From the NCBI RefSeq assembly GCF_963662255.1, contig NC_085047.1, forward strand, positions 47,709,006 through 47,773,005: a stretch of DNA of 64,000 nucleotides, in the 5' to 3' direction. This stretch comes from Cinclus cinclus. Its lineage: Eukaryota > Chordata > Aves > Passeriformes > Cinclidae. Position numbers and translations under genes: made by a program. Under the pieces are notes generated by a model. The model saw only the letters and a program-made list of their open reading frames with translations. It was not told where the DNA came from and ran no database searches. Below, piece by piece: positions 27,501 through 42,500 of this stretch (within the stretch, counting starts at the first letter, position 1; the number at the start of each line of letters is the position of its first letter).

Positions 27501-30500
27501 AATTACACTAGATTAAAGTGAACTTGAAATTCCTGAGTTGCAGAGAAGGGGCTAATCTGTGACCTGTAGTGAATAAGTACTATTTCCTATGTTTTTTTTC
27601 CTTATGTGCACTTACTAATGTGGGTAGCCCTTCAGCCCAGGCTTGCAGTGACTATAAGCAATTATCTATTTTCTGTATGGTGGGGATTTGCAAGGTTCTT
27701 ATTTCACTTGACCATTAGGTTATTCACAATTATTCCAGGACTGCATGCATTGCAGTAAAGTTGGGATTTCTTTTCAGTAAACTTTTGCTTTATTGTTTTT
27801 AGGGGTAATCTGAAAAAAATAAGTAGTGGTTACAGCTTTTCAGTACTTTATAACAATTTCTAATTACAGAAGCATTAGACTTTTAAATATATCAGTTTAA
27901 TAACATGCTTTAAAGCTGCATTTAGACTGAAAATACTAGTTCAAATTTAACTCTCATAATCACACAGGGAATGGTTCCATTAACATAATTTCAGAATCAC
28001 TGAGTTTTGGTACCTCTGGTATTAATCCATGCTGGCTGCTGTGACTTGAGGTACAGAGTCTAAGATGTGACTGGTATGTGAATATAAAATACTGCTAAAC
28101 AAGTGCACTGTAGTGTGTTGGGGTCTTTATTCTACCTGGTACTTATTGACTCAATGATCTTAAAGGTCTTTTTCAGCTTCTAAGGATTCTATGATTCTAA
28201 GTTGCTAAGCTACAAAATTCTTTTGCTGTGTTCCACTTAAATTTCTTGGTTTTAAGAAAATGCAGTAGAAAATGTGGAATCCATCTAGGCTCAAACTTTC
28301 CATACTGCCAACTCTCTATTAAGAAAATCATTGTCAAGCAAAAGAACACTGAAATACCACACCAGAGGACTGGAATTACCTGGAGGACTGGAATGTATTG
28401 GAAGTAGGATAAAATGCAATAGCCTTATAACAAGAGCTGTGTGCTGAGGACCTTAGCAGTACTGATTCATTATAAGCCAACACCTCATGAGCTGGGAGCA
28501 GCCTTATAGAATAAAGGCCTAATGTTCCTACAGTTCACTTGTATTCTTTGAATTGTTGTCCTCTACTTTGCTCGCCTTTAATTTTTTTGGGTGACAGACC
28601 TCACACATTCTCACTCTTACCAGTTCACTTGCGCTAAGGCAGTGTACTACCAAATTCCTCTTTTTACAAAGATCATAGAAAAATCTCACATGTTATTTTG
28701 GACAGTGACATGTGCCTTTGAGGTACAGTCTGTGACTGTTTCCTAAAAACATGAGCTTTTTTAACTAAAGGGTTGCGTCTACCAGTTTTAGTAAAGTTTC
28801 ATTTCAGTCCAGTGGTATGATTCTATGTGCCTATTACTGAATGTGATTTATAGTTATGCTGTCTGCATGTGGAAATTAAAGATGGAATTAATGCATGCTA
28901 ATTTGGGCATCTAAAATTTAATGCTTAGCACTGAAGTTGTCAGCCCAAACTTCCAATCTGGGATGAAAATAAGGTACCTCAAGGGTTCAAGCAAGCCAGA
29001 TAAGGTAAGCTTCAATGACTAACACTAAGCTGTCTTTCAAGCCTTTTCATAATAATAATTTCTCAGGAGATTCTGTTCCTGGCTTTGCTTTAGAAAGACA
29101 CCATAAAGTGACCAGCTCTGGCTTTGTCTTCAAACCATCAGACTTCTACAGTTATGAATTTCACCAATATCAGGTTAGATGAAAACTGCAATTCAACATT
29201 GAATGATTGTGTCTGACTCTCTAAAACCTGATCTTACTCTTTTTTCTTTTTAATTAATTTTAAGGAGGAAAATTACTTTTTAGAGTATAGATTTTCATTC
29301 CTGCTAAATAAAAAACCCACAAATAACAAATTTAGAAAAAACATTTTTCTTACTTTTTGATAAAATGTCTCTTAGGAACCAAAGTCCATATTCTAAGAGA
29401 ACTTGCTAGAGTTAGAATATGCCAGAACTGAGGCCTGTAGCCATAATGAGATTTCCTCATGTATAGTTACTCTAATACAGAGTTGTTTATGTTGCTGCAC
29501 ATTATTTCCCCCTGGGCCTTTGTTCATTTAAAGCACAGGATAGGCAAAACCTATAATTCTGTAAGTCTCACTTTATTTGCTACACACTATTTTGTATCCT
29601 GTGCAGAATGTGAGGTATTAAATACTGCTGGACTTTTCTGGGGTTCTGCCACTGTAAAGAAGTTGTTACAGATTTTGCAGTTGTGACTGACTTTTATCTT
29701 TCGATGGAAGTGGTGTAAAATGTTTAACATCTGTTAACAAACTGAAACAGAGGAAGTCAAAGGCCCTCAAAACCCTTCATTGTTTCTTGACAAAACCAGA
29801 ATAGGATGCAACCTTCTTGACTATGAATATATATAATGGCTACATCTGTGAGCTGGTGATCTGAAGTACACTCTATATTCAGTGGAGAGATCAAGGGTGG
29901 TGTTTAAAACAAATCAGACTACACCCTAAAAGAGCCCTTCTCGTACCCACACCTCCCCCCAGCCCTCCCCATGCCCTGTAGAGAAAGTTCAGGTGATTCC
30001 CTCCAAAGCAGATTTTTGCTTTGGTCAGATGAAACTCACTTGCAGAGCTTGACTTTTCAAAGATAACTTTTCAGAATGTCTTCTGTGTTCTGTGGCTAAT
30101 TCCTGATTACTTCTGTTAAAGAGGGGAGAACTTATGCTACAGATTAAGTAATATAATGAAGCAAGGATCTTGTCTATAGCAGACTTTTGCTCTATATAAC
30201 TTGACTTTATCCCCACAGTTTTAAGTGGTGAATTAATAACTGCTTTACATAAGCTATTGTTATTTCTGATGTCAAAGCCACAGCTGCTTCATTTGTAATG
30301 CAGTTTGCATGTGCATGCACACTGATACACTGTAGGGAATATCTTTCCAGTAAATCACATTTATGATATCTGCAGTAATACAATGAGCTGGGGATGTATG
30401 GCCAAATTCTAAAGGTGTTAGCTTCTATGATACAGCATTTTGAAAATTTATATTTAATTCCATGTATTTCATATTACTTACCCCTCCCCCCCAAAGAGTT

Positions 30501-33500
30501 TTAAAAATATCCTGAGATTGCAAAGTCAAAAATTTAAAAAATACTAGTAGTGTTGGTTATGCAACTCTTAACCCTAATTCAGAATTGTAATTCAGCTCAG
30601 TGGAGTGTATTATGAAACTGTCTTAATTACATAAACGTACTTTCTGTTTTCCCTAGTGCAGACTTATTTCTCCCCCCAACATGTGCCTTTTGTGGAGAAT
30701 TTAAGGTAATTTAGTGATATTTAAACATAATTGTAAACAAGAAAAAATAAGTGCTGAACAAGCCTAGGTCTAGTTTATTTAATTTTATTCCAGTCTACAT
30801 AGCACATAACTGTCAGCTGTGCAAAGAGGGGTCCTTACTACTTCTGCCAAAACTTTACAACTGGGCAATTTCAACTGGAGAGAAGAAATAAGCTTTTACC
30901 AAGCTCAGCTTCTATCCTGGTGGCTGAAACCATCTCCATGAAGGTAGTAAAAGAGTCTTCATGTCGTACTTCTTGGCAAAGAGCTCTAAATCTTTCTCAG
31001 AAGGCAGAAACCCCATCACTACCTCCTCTTTCAACAGGCGCATTTGAAAGGCATTACAAGCCATTGTCTCTTAATTTTAAAATAAGAGCATAGATTTTTG
31101 TTCTCCATAGAGTTTTAAGAGTAGTGAAAGCTCCACTCTACCTCAGAGTAATTTATGGGAAGAGCTAAGTACATTATCCTTCCCTAGGTTTCTATATCTG
31201 TTGACTGAGCACAGTGACATAAGGAACTGTGTTCCTCATATGACAGGTATTTCAGATTGTATTCTGTATTTAACCTTTCCTTCACTCTGTAGAGGAAGTC
31301 AGTGACCTAATACAGGCCTCTAGTTTCCCAGACAGATTTGGATTTTAAAATTGCAGATTTTACAGCTTAATTTTTGCGTACTTAAGCCTTGTCTCTTTGT
31401 CACTTTTCAAAACGGATACCAAAATACAATGGCATCAATATTTTATGTGTTTTGATTTTTATATTGCTCTGGATTATCTGCAGTATTAAAGTTGTAGGTC
31501 TTCTGTATTTTGTTTCTTGTATGTTCTCTCCATTTAGAAATAACCTTTTTAAAATTTAATGTAATAAATTATCCAGTGTTGAATACACATGCATACACAC
31601 CTGTTTTTCCAGACCTCTTCGAGTACTGATCTTTTACTAGTCATATCTAATAACTAGGCTCTTTCTGCATGGTATCTCTAATACTTGGAAGAATTTCCTT
31701 AGCATTTATATTTTTCATATTTGGTAACAAAAAATATTAGTTCATTACAGAGAGTTTGAAGAGTGAAGATGTTTCTAACTACCCGGATTTCATTTTCCTT
31801 TCCCAGTTATTTCAAATTTTAATTTTAGGCCAGGAGGCAACAAAGGAAAGGTAATAAAACTTTATTCATTTTCTGGTAGCTGCTGGAATATCTAGCTGTC
31901 AGGACTAGATAATTATTTGACCAATTAAAGAAGTTGCTTTTTTGAGCAAAGTAAGGAAATTATTCCTGCACCTAATTTGATATTCAAATATAGAGTAGTT
32001 TTTCTTAATATATCACTTACTGATATATTTGTTTTTGAATATGCAATCACTATTTTCTAAAGCTTTAGATACTTTATGAATTAAATTTGTCAGAGTATAC
32101 TCTGTTATTCTGATGACAGAACAGCTTGCAAACAAAAGTGACATGGCTGAGTCGTGTTACCTTCACAAAGCCTTTTTAAAGCAAGGACAAAAGCCATAGT
32201 CCTTGAAAATTTATTGCATAGACTATTAGTGAGTTTTATGGAAATTTGTGTCCGCAAACTTGGGACACAGGCTTGAAATCATTATGAAATCTTTTGCTTT
32301 ACTCCCTGGATGTTGCCACAGCTGAACCAGGTTAAGAAGGGAAATATTTTGGATAAAAAGTGAAGTGATAGAAATTACTTCTTGTTGAATCAGAGAGGGA
32401 CAAAAACTCTTTTAATACTGATTTGCATTTCATTTCTTTCTTTACTGGGATTTTTACAAATAAATACATGGATATATATGGAAGGGCATGTATGTTCCCT
32501 GCCTAGGGGCAGGCTTAGCTGCTCTACCAGCCCTCAGTCATGGTCACAGGACAGAGCTTTCCACACTGTCATATTTCAACCTACTGAAAATCAATCCATG
32601 CACCAATCTGCAACCTCATCACACAGCAGCTCTAAGAGCTTGTTTGAACCTTTTGGAACAGATCTGCAAACTGTATGCATGGGATTCCTAATAATCAAGT
32701 ACAGTTTTGATTCATGATAGTGGGCTGTTCTCTATTGGCTAGAGAGACAACTTTCAGACAAGCTTATTCTTCTATTTACCTGCATGCCATTGTCATTTAA
32801 CTAGTGAATATACAGGTAGATTCTGAAGGGTTCATGGCCCTCCTTTCCTCCCTTAGCAAATGGGTGATGACAGTAGCTGCCCACATGAACAAGGTTTGCT
32901 TCTCAGCAATGCAAAGTCCTCCTCAGCTTATGTGGGCGGTGTCTTGTGTGTTTTGGGACTGAGAGCAATAGAGTGTGTAGAGACACAGAGTACAGAGACT
33001 GAGGAGAGCAGAAAATGTCATAAACAGACCAAATTGACTCATTCCATTCAGGGAATGTTTTTGTTCTCTGAGTAGTCCTAAAGATTAAATGGGACTACAC
33101 ATACAGAATGCCAAGTACAACAATACAACAAAAACTTCCTGCTTTCATTTTCTGTTGAAAAGATAAAACAGTTTTCATAGCCTGTGTGGGATGGATGCAT
33201 TCTATATTGGATTTGAACAAGAGAATAGCCCAAAACAGTGTGTTCTATTTCACAGAACATGTATGGCAAAGAATGTGGTTGAAAGTACAAGTTAAAGGTA
33301 ATGTAAGAAAATAGACGTTTCTGCTGTATTTAGCAATCTGATATGTTCTCACATAAGCTTTATGGGACTTAGTTTTAACACATGAAAACACCTAAAAAGA
33401 AGTTGCATTTTCAAGAAAATAGGTGCTGCCCACCCTCAACTGCCTGAGATGTAAAACTGGCTTTTATAAAGCCAAAGGTAATTGACAAGGCCATAGTCAT

Positions 33501-36500
33501 TAACAGCAACACAGACTTGGTGCCATCAGATCACGCTGGGTATTTCCAGTTTATCGAGGAGAGAGCTGTCTTTTCTTGTTGATAACCAGTTATGTTGGGA
33601 GGGGGGGGTAGAATGTGTAGTTCACTGGTGACACAGATTTTATCCCACTTCCTCTTTTTTTTTTTTCTCTTAGGTTTTTTCAGGTTATTTGAGGTAGCAG
33701 TCGTCTGAGCTGTTACTCTCATGGACTTCTATTTTCACATGGCTAGACAGTTCTCCAAGTTGGAAGTTTTGTGTATGAAACAATGCTACTTTTGTGTTCC
33801 TATAGTGGTTCAATTTAGATCACTATGGTAATACCAAGATTTCACATCTCTGAACTGCTAAAAGAAAAATGTGTAGTAGAGGTTGGCTATGCCTTACAGA
33901 CATTGTTGTGTGTACCCTGTACTGTGGAGTTCATATATATTTTAAATTCACATGCACAGTGCAATTGTTCTGCCATTTTAGACATAAAAAGCTGTCAGCA
34001 GCTGGAGTTTGTGAAAATTCACAGTGCAAGAGAAATGGTCTTGGAAATGAATAAATCAAATTTCAAAGATTTTAATTTAGAAGCTTATTTCTCAGGATTT
34101 CCAAACAATGGATAAACACTTGAATAGCCATTTTCTCCCCTAGGGCTTTTTGGTACATTTATTTAAAAAATAACAAAACCAGCAAAATAAAACAAACAAA
34201 AAGAAAAGAAATCGTAGGCCATTAACTAAAGGCTTTATAGTCAGCACTTGGAGCACATTTGAAACGTGTGGTTTGACACAATGAACTTTTGGGTGTAGGC
34301 TGTGCATGCAAAACGCTGTCTTTTTACAGATGTTGGGAGACTCTGTCCCCTCTGTTTACCACAGTCTCCAACAGTAATGTTTAATAAAGTTTCTTACCTC
34401 CTACTTGAAAGATCAGGAGAAGGGAGGTAATCTGCTGCTTTGTAAAGACTCAGAGGTATTTTTGAGGAAACTTGCTTTCCATTTATGTTAATGCTCCAGA
34501 GCATATAGAAATATGTATTTTATCTATATATACAGGTCTTATACATGTAGTATCTGAATTGTCTATATCATATATAATGATATATAATACATCCTTTTGC
34601 TTATTTGGGGTTAGAAAAACATACTGCCTTCTGACTTTTAAATTAATATAAAGATTCTCTCTCTCCCTTTCTCTCTCTCTCTCTCTCCCTTTCTCTCTCT
34701 CTCTCTCTCTCTCCCTTTCTCTCTCTCTCTCTCTCTCTCCCTTTCTCTCTCTCTCTCTCTCCCTTTCTCTCTCTCTCTCTCTCCCTTTCTCTCTCTCTCT
34801 CTCTCCCTTTCTCTCTCTCTCTCTCTCCCTTTCTCTCTCTCTCTCTCTCCCTTTCTCTCTCTCTCTCTCCCTTTCTCTCTCTCTCTCTCCCTTTCTTTCT
34901 TTTTTTCTCTTTCTTTCTCAAAATGAAGGAATCTCAAAGTGAACCACATTGCTTTACACTGGCTCACCTTGTCTGTGGATCAAGAGCACATGTACAAATA
35001 GCCACTGCAGTTCAGCTGACAGGACACGCAGTAACTTGTTATATTACATAACTTGAGGGTATGTCTGAGCCCTTAATTCTTGTCAAATTAAGCTTGATAC
35101 CACTGAGTTGGGCCATTCAATGTATAAGTAATAGGCAAACAGTTTTTGTAATAGGCAAATATTCCTTCCCCCTGTGGACCAGGAGCACCCATGTTCCAGG
35201 AATTAACAACATTTTAACCTTTGCATCTTTCTTCCATTCCTGATTGTAACAGATGGCACTTTGTCTAATGTTACCCTGCTACTGCTTTTGAAGGGCAGTT
35301 TGGATTAGTTTAGTTATTTTGAGAAAACTCTCTTTAGGTTACCATTGACTTGACATATTAAGAAAGAAACCCAAACACAATATTCCAAATTTTATTCTCC
35401 TCAACTTTACTAGCTAGTATATATTTCCTGTATCCATAGAAGAAACATAGTGTTGCAAGTTCTGTTTTCACATGGTTGATCTACTACAAAAAGGCTTTCT
35501 TTTGGGTTTGCTGATTCCAGTAGTGACTGTAATTAATCATGGTTCTAAAAAAAAAAAAAAGGAGAAAATAAATAAACATTAAATCAGTGACAAAGGAAGT
35601 ATTTTTACATTTTCCCCTGTCTCTTGTTGTTTGGTATAATAGGCTGAAAATTCAGCTATTCTGTTTATTGGCAGAAATTTTAGTGATACAGCTGGGATTC
35701 GTATGTTCCATATTAGCTGATTTACTGCTGTTTAACTGTCTTGGATTAACAGAAACTTTACTTGCATTTAAGGACCACACCTTTGCATATACTGCCATTA
35801 TAATGTAATATTGGTTAATTAGGGGAAGAATGTGTATTTAGGCTTACTGCTCAAAATTTTGCAGGAGACAGTTTGATATTTTGGGTAATTCTTCTTCAAG
35901 ATTAGCACATATTCAGAATGTGTTAGAACTAAGACTTAAAAAAGGAAATCAATTTTTAAAATAAAATATGGACATGCTTTCCAGAATCAGAAGAGTGTGT
36001 GCACCTCCTCCCTCCTTTCTAAATGCTCACAAAGTGTTTAGTTGCATATTCAAATTTAAACATGTAATCATCTAATAGATGTAAGTACAAGTTTAAATTT
36101 AAAATGCAACTCCTTGCTTTACTGAAGGGGGACCATTAAGTCTGTGAAAAGAAAGAGTTTATGAAAATGCATACATGTCTGAGTAACACTGAAAGCAGAG
36201 TTCAGCAATGCCCAACGGGCCACTTTTACAATAGCAATCCACTTCTGAAATGTTGGTCTCTGCAGGGAAGATCACTATCATTATAATTAGAGCTAGACTA
36301 CAATGGACTGCTCAGAGTAGCTATTCCAAAAAGTTCTTTGAAGGTGAGGATGAGTGGTAGGCATTCTCAGGAATAGAAAATTGCTTTCTCAAGTGAAAAA
36401 AAAAATCAACGAAATAAATCTTAAATAGCTGGATGGGTAAAAAAAAAATCACTTTTTCCATCCCAATTTAAAATGAAATCACTCTATTTCCAGTTTGAAT

Positions 36501-39500
36501 TCTGCTGTTGGGCATTAAAGAAATGCATAATTTATATTTTCCTAGAATATGTAATAAGTAACCATTCTTGAAAATAGATGTATTCTGTGAGCCAATGAAG
36601 AGGGACAAAAATATAGAAGCTTCATCTCCTCCGCTTTATTTCTTTTTTTGCCCTACAAAATTGACAATTCTTTTTTCTGCAAATTATGAAGGCCTAATTG
36701 CTAAGAACTGTTTAGTGCTCACATGCACATTAATGCAAATAGGTGTACTGATATAACAAATATTTGAAGATGTTCTGATCAGTTATTTTTTTATTGTCTG
36801 GTTTTTAAATACTTCTCCAGTCTGTCTTTAACCTTTGAAAAACTAGATCAGACTAAAATTGAAAGCCTGATACCAAAGCACAGTCTGATCTTCACACCAG
36901 CGCTGTATAGACAGGCTTTTATATAGATTTACTTCTTCTCACAGGTATCCTGGAACTTTATGCAGAAAAATCTTCAGTCTGCGAAAACTATAAACTTAAA
37001 ACTTCAGCTGCAAGAATCCTAGAAACTGAGTGAAAAGTTTTCTCTCTGGACCATTGAGGTGCTCCTGCCAAGAGCATTCAAGTTATGACAAAATGATTGT
37101 GACACTTACTACATTTTCTTTAAAAGTAACATTGGAGATTTGGAAAAGAGGCCATAGAACTTAGCCTTGTGAGTAGTAGGAATAATAGAAGAACATGAGG
37201 AGAAGGGTAGGTAATAACTATGTAAGAGGAAACGAGTCTGTGACAGTGGTCAGTCAGTCTCAGAGTTATTAAAGAGGTTATTATGTTCAGAGTTATTATG
37301 TTCAGAGGGTACCTCCCGTGTTTACTTCGTGTCCATCACCTCTGGTCCGAGGAAAGAGCCTGGCTCCGTCCTCTCTGCACACTCCCTCTAAGATTTGTGC
37401 AAATTGATGAACTTCCCCTGAGCCTTCTTGAGCTTGAGCCATCCCAGCTCGCTCAAACTTTGATCACAGGAGATAGAATCTCCAGTTCCTCAGTCATTTT
37501 TGTGGCTCTTTGTTGTGCTTTCTCCAGTTGCTCTGCTTGGTGCAATTTGGCAAGTTGAAAGCATATAAAAAAGATCTGCTGTAAATTTGCTCTTCAGATT
37601 TTGATGTGACAGTGGAACATAATAGTGGAAATTGAAGGCAAACGGAAATATTTAAGCAGACGTAAATGCAGTAACACTTGCTTCTCTTCATACTGAAATC
37701 AGGAAATGAGCTTCTAAACTTTCTTTCTTTCTTTCTTTCTTTCTAATGGCCATGATCTGATCTCTCCACCTTTTTATATTACCCTATTTACTAGCAACTA
37801 CATGATACTATAAGCTGCAGAAACTGTTTTTATTTAATACATTTGGTGGGTTATTTCTTTAATTTTCTTTATTTCATAGAATACCGTGTTTTCTTTGGCA
37901 TCAAGTGGTCTAAAGTCTTAGAATTAAGTAGATTTTTCAAAATGCCTAGGTTTTGTCAATCCCTATTGTCATTATAACAAAGCAATATGGTATTACAAAC
38001 CCTTTGGTGCCCATGTTTGATGTGTGCAGAGGAAATACCATAACTATAGCAGAAAATAATTCCTGAGTAATGCTATTCCACTGATTGCACTAGCTAATTT
38101 TGGCAGTTCTCTCCTGCCATTATGAAATTGCAGTAAAGATATTGAACAATTGTATTTATGTACAATTTGATTAGAGGTTTTCATATACCCTGGCAGACAT
38201 TTATCTCACAATTTAAACTTAAGACTGCATGGACCATTTCTTAGGATATTATAGTCTTTAGGTTTTTAACCAAATGCCTTCTGGGGTAAATAGGCACAGT
38301 AACTTATTTTTGTAAGTTAGTAAAATATGGTTTGTGGTTTCTTAATATTTTGCTGTCACAGAAGTATTCTATGTTTTATTCCTTTTTCTCATTGAATTTA
38401 AGAGGACTTTGAAGTAGATTGAAATAGTTGGGCTGTCAAAATTTGGAGGTTGTTTAAAAATAATTTAATTTTAAAATACAAAAATGAAGACAGTTTCAAC
38501 AGTTGTAGTTAAAGTTTTGATCATTTAAAAATATTTTTCATTTTCCACCTAAAGGTAAAAATGTTTGTAGCTGGGAACATTGCTTAAGTCTTCAGTAATT
38601 TGGGTATAAAGTCAGTCTTTTGAATGTTGACTAGAGGTATTATCTAGTACAAAAAAAAAAAAATCCTGAAGAAAAATAGCTGAAATCTTGGGTTTGATCT
38701 TGGAAATGACCGTGATGTTAAGACATAAACAACAAAGAAGGATCATAATTTTGACAGCATTTGAACTTCTGTGGGTGTCTCAGTGCCCAGCAAGTTTCCT
38801 TATTAAGGGAAGTTCATGTATTTGTGACTCCCTCTAGTGGATCACTCTCTCAACTCTACACTAGGAAATGTTCTCCATATTAAATTCATGTGACATTAAA
38901 CATTCATATGTCTTTGTTTTCATGGTTACGATCTCATTCCATTCTCATGGACCATCTGAATAATGTGTTTATGTGCATCTCCGCTCATTTGCAAAGTATC
39001 TTTTCTAAAATTGCTTTTCCTACCAAGGGTGCTGATAATCATATCTGTCTATATGTGCAACTAATAAATACATTCTCTATCACGCCTTTTTTTTTTTTTT
39101 TTTTTGCCCCGTGCCATAAACCTCTTCTGTTTCCCAGATTTCCATTTACATGACTATATTCTGGATATGTCTGCAGTTTGCCTTAATTATTATTTAATTA
39201 TATTTCAGGTACCACCAAGGTAAATCTTGTGAAGATCCCTTCAACTGCTTCCAGCCCTCGAGACACTGCTCTGGCAGCTGTCATCTGCAGTGCACTTGCA
39301 ACAGTGCTCTTGGCCCTTCTCATCCTTTGTGTTATCTATTGCAAGAGGCAGTTCATGGAGAAGAAACCAAGCTGTGAGTTTCCAATTATTACTGTTCCTT
39401 GGTAATATTTATAGAGTGGTATTAGTTTGGAAGGTCTCTCGTAGACATTTCACTTCTTTATCTACAATAATTTAAGCAAGTTTAGCAAGAGATGGTTAAT

Positions 39501-42500
39501 GTAGGACCCCACCCAAGTTTGCCAGCTCAGTGTGGAAGTTCCAGCTGCTACTGAGAGAATGCTGTGTAAATGCCCAGAAATACTCCAGTTGCACCAATTC
39601 TGTGTCATATTCTTCTAGATGATGCACAGATATATTTGGACTATTCAAGATGGGACATCACAGAGTTGCAATGTCAATGTGGAAATACGAGTTTGGAACA
39701 TCTGTGCATCAAATGCTATTGTGAAACACAGATTAGGTCATCAAGATAATGAATGTGGCCAGTGTAGATGAGAGATTTGTCCTTTACGGTTTTGGTTTTA
39801 TGGCCATATTCAAGATTAATTAAATGACTAAGATTCAAAATTTTCTTTTAAACCCATAAAAACTAATCAAAGTAATTTGTTTATAATTAACATTTTTCTG
39901 CCTCTTAATTTAAATTAAGAAAGAAGTGAAAAGTGCTCTAGTTCCATTTATAGTTTTATGAAACTTTTATTAAAATATGTTTGTAGCATCTAATGAACCC
40001 TGGATGCCAAACAAGAATACGATCTAGGATTAATTTATGTTATTGATGCTTTCAGCACAAGCAGAAATTAAAAGATTTACAAAGGCATTGTAAGAATTGT
40101 TCCTAACGTAGGATTTGCTTTACACATGAGTTTCGAGAAATTCTGACACAGTGAATTCAGACTTCATTTAGTGAAGTGCAGTAACTTGTTTGCCTTGGCC
40201 TACAATTATAGAGATTAAAGGAAGTCTGCTGCTAATATAAAGCTCTTTAAGATAATATAAACAAAATCCCAGTGGCTGAAAGCTGACTCTGGAAAATTTC
40301 AGATGGGAATCACTGAGAATCATTAAATACTGCAAAAATGTAACAGTGAATAAGATATACTCTTAAATCACCAAAATGAGAGCAGATGTCTTCCTAGAAG
40401 AGGCTGTAGTTGAACCAGCTGTTCTAAGGTTTGTTGCAAAATCTGTGGTTTACATTATTGGAAGCCCCATGGTCACTTTGGATCTTTCAGTTGGGAAATG
40501 TATGGACATACTTAATAGCATGACAATTGCACATTCTGTGGAGAGAGAGGGCTCTGAGCAGGAAAAAGGGTTGCACTTACTGACGCAGATTTTTATTCAC
40601 TTTGTTCCAAGGGTCTCTGAGATCACAAGACATTCACTACAATGGCTCTGAGTTATCATGCTTTGATAGATCACAGCTAAGTGAGTGTGACCGCAGAACG
40701 TGTTGCCAGTGCCAAAGAAGTACATCACAGACATGTGGTATGTTGGGTCTACTGAAAGGTGACTTTATTTTATCTAACACTTGAGTTGTGGCAATTAAAT
40801 TTAACTACAGAGCTAACACTGTCAAACTACCTTTTGTCCTAGGCTAATTTCTTAATAAGCAGAAAGGGTTTTTAAGTAGCTATTTGGGGTTTATTTTTTG
40901 TTTTTTCCTGTATTTATTTCAGTGACTTCACTTGAAAAAAAAAAAATTAAATGTCTATCTCATTTATTTCTGATGAAAATAGCACTGCACCTGGCTTTGA
41001 GACTTAAATTAGTGCGAAGGATTTACCAGAGAGTATCTAAGAACGTGGTGTGAATGCTAAAGAACATTAACAACCCAGACAATTCAAATCGTTGCTATTT
41101 TGTGGAGTCATATCAGAACAGATGCATTTATGACATTAAGAAAACACAAAAGCACAGGCTTAGATATCATCCTGATAGCTTAACTCAGAATGCTTGCACT
41201 TAATGAAAAGGACTTGGTTTTTATAAATATTTCAATTTTAAAGGAATAAAGATATTTTTTAAAAATGTTTTTACAGTAAGAAATCTCTTTCCTCAATCCA
41301 TGTATTATTATAACATATTCTAATAAAGCTGGCAAACTAATACTCAAGTTTGAAAAAGAACAGAGACTAAGTTTATACAGAGGTTTGACAGTTTTAACAC
41401 TATTAAATTAATTTTCATTCTTTAGGACCAGTTCACTTGATTCCCTCACTGTGCTGTGATGAAACCTATAGCATGGAGCACAGCAGTCACAGTTGTGCTT
41501 TCCACTCACAGACCACGCTCAATGAAAGGTAACTTAGTTTTACAAATGTGTATTAAACATGAAGTACATTTTATGCAGTCAAATTAATATTTACACAGAG
41601 ACAACAGCTGCTTGAAGTGGAATGAGGGATTTTGATGAACAGTACCCATATCATCCCACATTGTGCAAGAATGGCTTTATGGTGAAAAAATTAAGTATTA
41701 CTTAGTAAATGCTGACTTGACCAATGGGTTTCTCTGAAGAAGTGGCTTCTCTCACGAGCAGATAATGTTCCTTTTACTCTGTGACACCTTAGAGGCTTTG
41801 GCTGCCCCCTCTTCTGCTAGAGGTTAGCAAGTTGCTGCATAAACCCATGAATGTGGGGGGACTGAAGTACAGTTCACAAGTGGCAGGAAGATTTTTATTT
41901 TTTTTTTTTAAGAAACTCTTTAGGATTTCAAGATTAGAAATATCTATTATTTCAGAATTTCTAGCAGGTTTTAACGTTTATTTTCTCCTGATCAGCTGAG
42001 TATAAGTGCAGTAGTAGGGTAGTTATTTTTACAGCAGGGCCATGAGCTAAATATATGAAATTTATGGTTTCCTTCAGAGTTTCCTGGTTGCAGATTTTAA
42101 CACAGGATGTATTTATTTCTTTTAGCTAGAATAATTTTCCATATGAGGTTTAAATTGATCTTCAGCTGTTTTGTTCTTATGGCAATATGTAACTAAAAAA
42201 GTAGAGACAGCTTCTTCATGAGTGTTGTTTGTGCAAGGTGACTCAGTGACCTAAGTACAAATATCTGAGTTTTCTCTAGCAACTTGTTTAAATACAGACA
42301 AGCTCAAGTCATCTTTGTATACCGCCAAGGCTGACAAATTGAGAGTCATGTACTCTTTGAGGAATCTTTTGGTTAAGGCTTTAAAAATAACTGTAATATC
42401 CATGTTATGTGGACATCAAATATCCTGTGGCTCCTTCCAGTAGAAATGGAGCTTGTGCCAATTTCCTTTACCAGAATAATGTACTTCCTTCAATTGTGGT

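Larger units (their letters stand above)
16119..39208 (+). other. TNFRSF19: Intron 5 of TNFRSF19 (23.1 kb)
   Basis: Largest intron, between CRD3 and the transmembrane exon, and A+T-rich throughout. It holds poly-T runs (20238-20260 and 39087-39105), the 50-bp tandem duplication and adjoining G+C-richer island (23.2-24.0 kb), CR1 fragments (28.15 and 37.3-37.56 kb), a protein-like 50-codon minus-strand ORF (30912-31064), a polypyrimidine minisatellite (34.66-34.92 kb) and a (CTTT)n run (37.72 kb). No conserved alternative exon was recognised. Confidence 0.9.

Noticed and set aside
34638..34967. Two long minus-strand open frames rich in Arg, Glu, Lys and Gly
   Set aside because: They are the translation of the GA strand of the polypyrimidine minisatellite and have no independent coding signal.
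37283..37558. 91-codon + strand open frame
   Set aside because: It falls on an antisense CR1 fragment and reflects the repeat sequence.
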